Positions 61,931 to 64,000 of a stretch of DNA of 64,000 nucleotides are shown here, in pieces. The notes below the pieces were generated by a model. That model saw only the letters and a program-made list of their open reading frames with translations. It ran no database searches and had not been told where the DNA came from. Origin of the DNA: Hyphomonas sp. (GTDB lineage Bacteria; Pseudomonadota; Alphaproteobacteria; Caulobacterales; Hyphomonadaceae); NCBI RefSeq assembly GCF_017792385.1, contig NZ_CP051230.1, forward strand, positions 1,550,001 to 1,614,000, written 5' to 3'. How positions within the stretch are numbered: position 1 is the stretch's first letter; each line of letters begins with the position of its first letter. A program made the position numbers and the translations under genes.

Positions 61931-63693
61931 GTCTCGATCTTGGCGTTGTCGGAAACGGAACCATTGCAGGCCTGATCAATGCGCGCGGCGATTATGAATG
62001 GTTCTGCCTGCCGCGCTTTGACGGCGAACCGGTTTTCAACAAGCTGCTGGGGGGCGGTGGCACGTTCAGCGTGTGGATGGAGGGCCTTGCCAAGCGCAGC
62101 CAGACCTATGACCGCAACACGGCCATCCTGCGAACACGGATGGAGGCGGAGGACGGTTCCATTCTCGAGATCGTCGATTTTGCGCCGCGCTTCCAGAACA
62201 AGGGCCGGACCTTCCGGCCCGCAAGCCTGGTGCGCCGGTTTGAAGTGCTGGCTGGTGCGCCGCAACTGACCATCTCGCTGACACCGGAAACCGGTTGGGG
62301 CGAACGAAAGCTGAGACCCATTCGGGGGGTGAACCATGTCCGGTTTGCCGATGAGGAATTTTCGTTCCGCGTGACAACGGATGCACCGGTTTCCTACATT
62401 CTGGGCCAGACCAGCTTTATTCTCGACAAGGATGTGACCTTCATCCTGGGGGCGGACGAGTCCCTGACAGACTCACCGGGCGTCATCGGACGAGACTGGG
62501 AAGAACGCACCCGGCAATACTGGGCCAAATGGGCGCGCAGCCTGGCGGTACCGTTCGAGTGGCAGGATGAGGTGATCCGCGCAGCCATCACGCTGAAACT
62601 GTGTGTCTTCGAGGAGACCGGCGGCATTGTCGCGGCCTTGACGACGTCGGTTCCGGAACATGAAGGATCATCCCGCAACTGGGACTATCGTTTCTGCTGG
62701 ATCCGCGATGCCTACTTCACGGTAACGGCGCTGAACCGGCTGTCCGGCATGGGAACACTCGAACATTACATGCGGTGGGTACGGAACATTGTGGCGCACT
62801 CCAAGGGGGGGCATATCCAGCCTGTCTACGGCATTGGCCTGGAGGCAGACCTGACCGAGGACATTGCCGAACACCTGCCGGGCTTCCGCGACAGCGGACC
62901 GGTGCGACGCGGCAACCAGGCCGCCGAACATGTCCAGCATGACGTGTATGGGCAAGTCGTGCTCGGGGTGGCGCAATCCTTCTTCGACCATCGCCTGCTG
63001 GCGCGACCCGGCATTGCAGAATTCGAACAGCTTGAGCCTGTCGGCGAACGCGCCTTTGCCGTTTATGACACACCGGATGCCGGCATCTGGGAATTCCGTA
63101 CCATTGCACATGTCCACACGTCTTCCGCCATCATGTGCTGGGCGGCGTGCGACCGGCTCTCCCGGATTGCCGACCGGCTGGGCCTGGACAATCGGACAAC
63201 CTATTGGCGGGAACGGGCTGACATCATCCGTGCGACCATTCTCGACAAGGCATGGAATCCGGATGTGGGAGCGTTCACCGCCGCCTTTGGCGGCACCGAT
63301 CTGGACGCCTCGGTTCTGCTGATGGCCGAAATCGGGTTCATCCCGGCCGACGATCCCCGCTATGTGGGAACAGTCGACGCCGTCGACCGCGACCTGCGGG
63401 AAGGCAACCATGTCTACCGCTACAAGGTCGAGGATGATTTCGGCAAACCGAAGACCGCCTTCACGGCCTGTACGTTCTGGTTCATCGATGCGCTCTACCG
63501 GGTCGGCCGCATCGACGAGGCGCGGGAGATGTTCGAAGCGGTTCTGGCCACGCGCAATCATCTCGGTCTCATGTCCGAGGATGTCGATCCGGAGACCGGG
63601 GAGCTCTGGGGTAATTTCCCGCAAACCTATTGCATGGTCGGAATCATCAATTCCGCGGCGCTTCTGAGCAAGCCTTGGGCAGCCGTGACCTGA
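61927..63693 (+). CDS. glycoside hydrolase family 15 (trehalase/glucoamylase-like)
   Basis: A 588-residue (alpha/alpha)6-barrel glycosidase. Catalytic regions are NWDYRFCWIRDA, GIWEFR (general acid Glu) and SEDVDPETGELWGNFPQTY (general base Glu). An N-terminal beta domain (1-240) is as in GH15 trehalases of mycobacteria. There is no signal peptide, so it is cytosolic. Its coupling to otsAB suggests it degrades trehalose, giving a synthesis-breakdown loop in one operon; glucoamylase activity remains possible. Confidence 0.9.
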   Translation: MSLDLGVVGNGTIAGLINARGDYEWFCLPRFDGEPVFNKLLGGGGTFSVWMEGLAKRSQTYDRNTAILRTRMEAEDGSILEIVDFAPRFQNKGRTFRPASLVRRFEVLAGAPQLTISLTPETGWGERKLRPIRGVNHVRFADEEFSFRVTTDAPVSYILGQTSFILDKDVTFILGADESLTDSPGVIGRDWEERTRQYWAKWARSLAVPFEWQDEVIRAAITLKLCVFEETGGIVAALTTSVPEHEGSSRNWDYRFCWIRDAYFTVTALNRLSGMGTLEHYMRWVRNIVAHSKGGHIQPVYGIGLEADLTEDIAEHLPGFRDSGPVRRGNQAAEHVQHDVYGQVVLGVAQSFFDHRLLARPGIAEFEQLEPVGERAFAVYDTPDAGIWEFRTIAHVHTSSAIMCWAACDRLSRIADRLGLDNRTTYWRERADIIRATILDKAWNPDVGAFTAAFGGTDLDASVLLMAEIGFIPADDPRYVGTVDAVDRDLREGNHVYRYKVEDDFGKPKTAFTACTFWFIDALYRVGRIDEAREMFEAVLATRNHLGLMSEDVDPETGELWGNFPQTYCMVGIINSAALLSKPWAAVT

Positions 63694-63783
63694 GCCTGCA
63701 CGGAAATTGACGTTCCCATACCGGCGCGGGTCCGCCTGAAGCGCCCGGTTGATGCCTGAGCGGTCCTGTGCGTTGCTCGATGC

Positions 63784-64000
63784 ATGGCTGGAAGCGATGG
63801 TATCTTCGATGAAATGCATGGCTTCGGGGACGAGGTCAGGCCGCCTTATGCGGGCTATAGCGGCTGGTTCGACCGGACCACGCCCTCCGCCCTGCTGAAG
63901 AAGTCACGCGATGCGCAAGCCGTGTTCCGGCGCACGGGCATCACATTCAATGTCTATGGCGAAACGGAAGCGGATGAGCGGCTGATCCCGTTCGATCTGG
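63784..64000 (+). CDS. circularly permuted ATP-grasp protein (DUF404/407), 5' part
   Basis: At least 72 codons, open at the window end. FDEMHGFGDEVRPPYAGYSG, FRRTGITFNVYGETEADERL and IPFDL match the start of circularly permuted type-2 ATP-grasp proteins. These are often encoded with alpha-E and transglutaminase-like proteins and may make peptide or amino-acid conjugates. An in-frame TGA at 63757 bounds the start; ATG at 63784 is the best. It follows the trehalose operon by 90 bases. Confidence 0.8.
   Translation, partial: MAGSDGIFDEMHGFGDEVRPPYAGYSGWFDRTTPSALLKKSRDAQAVFRRTGITFNVYGETEADERLIPFDL

Noticed and set aside
1..64000. Mobile elements, prophage or CRISPR
   Set aside because: No transposase, integrase, phage structural gene, terminal inverted repeats or regular repeat-spacer pattern was seen on either strand.

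Overview
This window looks like chromosomal DNA of an alphaproteobacterium, most likely a member of the Hyphomonadaceae or a close relative. The evidence is a GC-rich composition, a GapR/DUF2312 protein, a zinc-less bL36, HWE-type phytochrome signalling, an intracellular PHA depolymerase, paired acyl-CoA dehydrogenases and many lipoproteins. The genus is an inference. I see no phage, transposon, integron or CRISPR array. Most of the window is single-copy housekeeping and envelope genes in short, tightly overlapped operons on both strands.

Layout. 0-2 kb: tyrosine biosynthesis dehydrogenase, a DUF2164 protein and a lipoprotein-type MsrB. 2-6.8 kb (minus): a translationally coupled four-gene envelope cassette made of a subtilase lipoprotein, a membrane-anchored protein with an I9-propeptide-like end, an unknown lipoprotein and an M23 peptidase lipoprotein. 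7-17.2 kb: MFS transporter, lytic transglycosylase, bL36, HAD phosphatase, TPR protein, alpha/beta hydrolase, GapR-like protein, two SDRs, a DMT transporter, DsbB and ExoD. 17.3 kb: tRNA-Leu(CAA). 17.8-23.7 kb: a locus for an exported glycan, with a TPR/YaiO-like outer-membrane barrel, a membrane-tethered HEAT protein, a processive GT2, a receiver-only regulator and an opposing polysaccharide deacetylase.

23.8-28.7 kb: metal-homeostasis genes. A Zrg-type set (ZrgA/DUF2796, ABC ATPase, ABC permease, DUF3299 lipoprotein) faces a ZIP transporter plus HupE/UreJ protein across a short region with a Zur-box-like palindrome. The permease gene carries an internal deletion with a frameshift. 28.7-36 kb: a secreted unknown, PHA depolymerase, two small membrane proteins, a TetR regulator divergent from a carotenoid oxygenase with a duplicated 17-bp operator, an iron-type alcohol dehydrogenase and an OmpW-family porin. 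36-45.9 kb: fused dipeptide ABC ATPase, MotA, an EEP-family nuclease/phosphatase, a CPA1 antiporter, a YgjP-like metallopeptidase, a large acidic lipoprotein and a YmdB-like phosphoesterase.

45.9-54.5 kb: light and redox genes. These are a heme oxygenase overlapping a bacteriophytochrome-HWE kinase-receiver fusion, a 1-Cys peroxiredoxin, a SixA-like phosphatase, an UrcA-like protein, a divergent photolyase/cryptochrome with an AT-rich triple-box region beyond it, and a second GT2. 54.5-59.6 kb: two acyl-CoA dehydrogenases around a small membrane protein, a DUF2853 protein with a histone-H1-like tail and an FMN-binding glutamate-synthase-like protein. 59.8-64 kb: otsA-otsB-GH15 trehalose operon, then the start of a circularly permuted ATP-grasp gene cut by the window end.

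The best candidates for under-described systems are the 2-6.8 kb protease cassette, in which all three lipoproteins carry Asp at +2, and the 17.8-23.7 kb YaiO/HEAT/GT2/deacetylase glycan locus.
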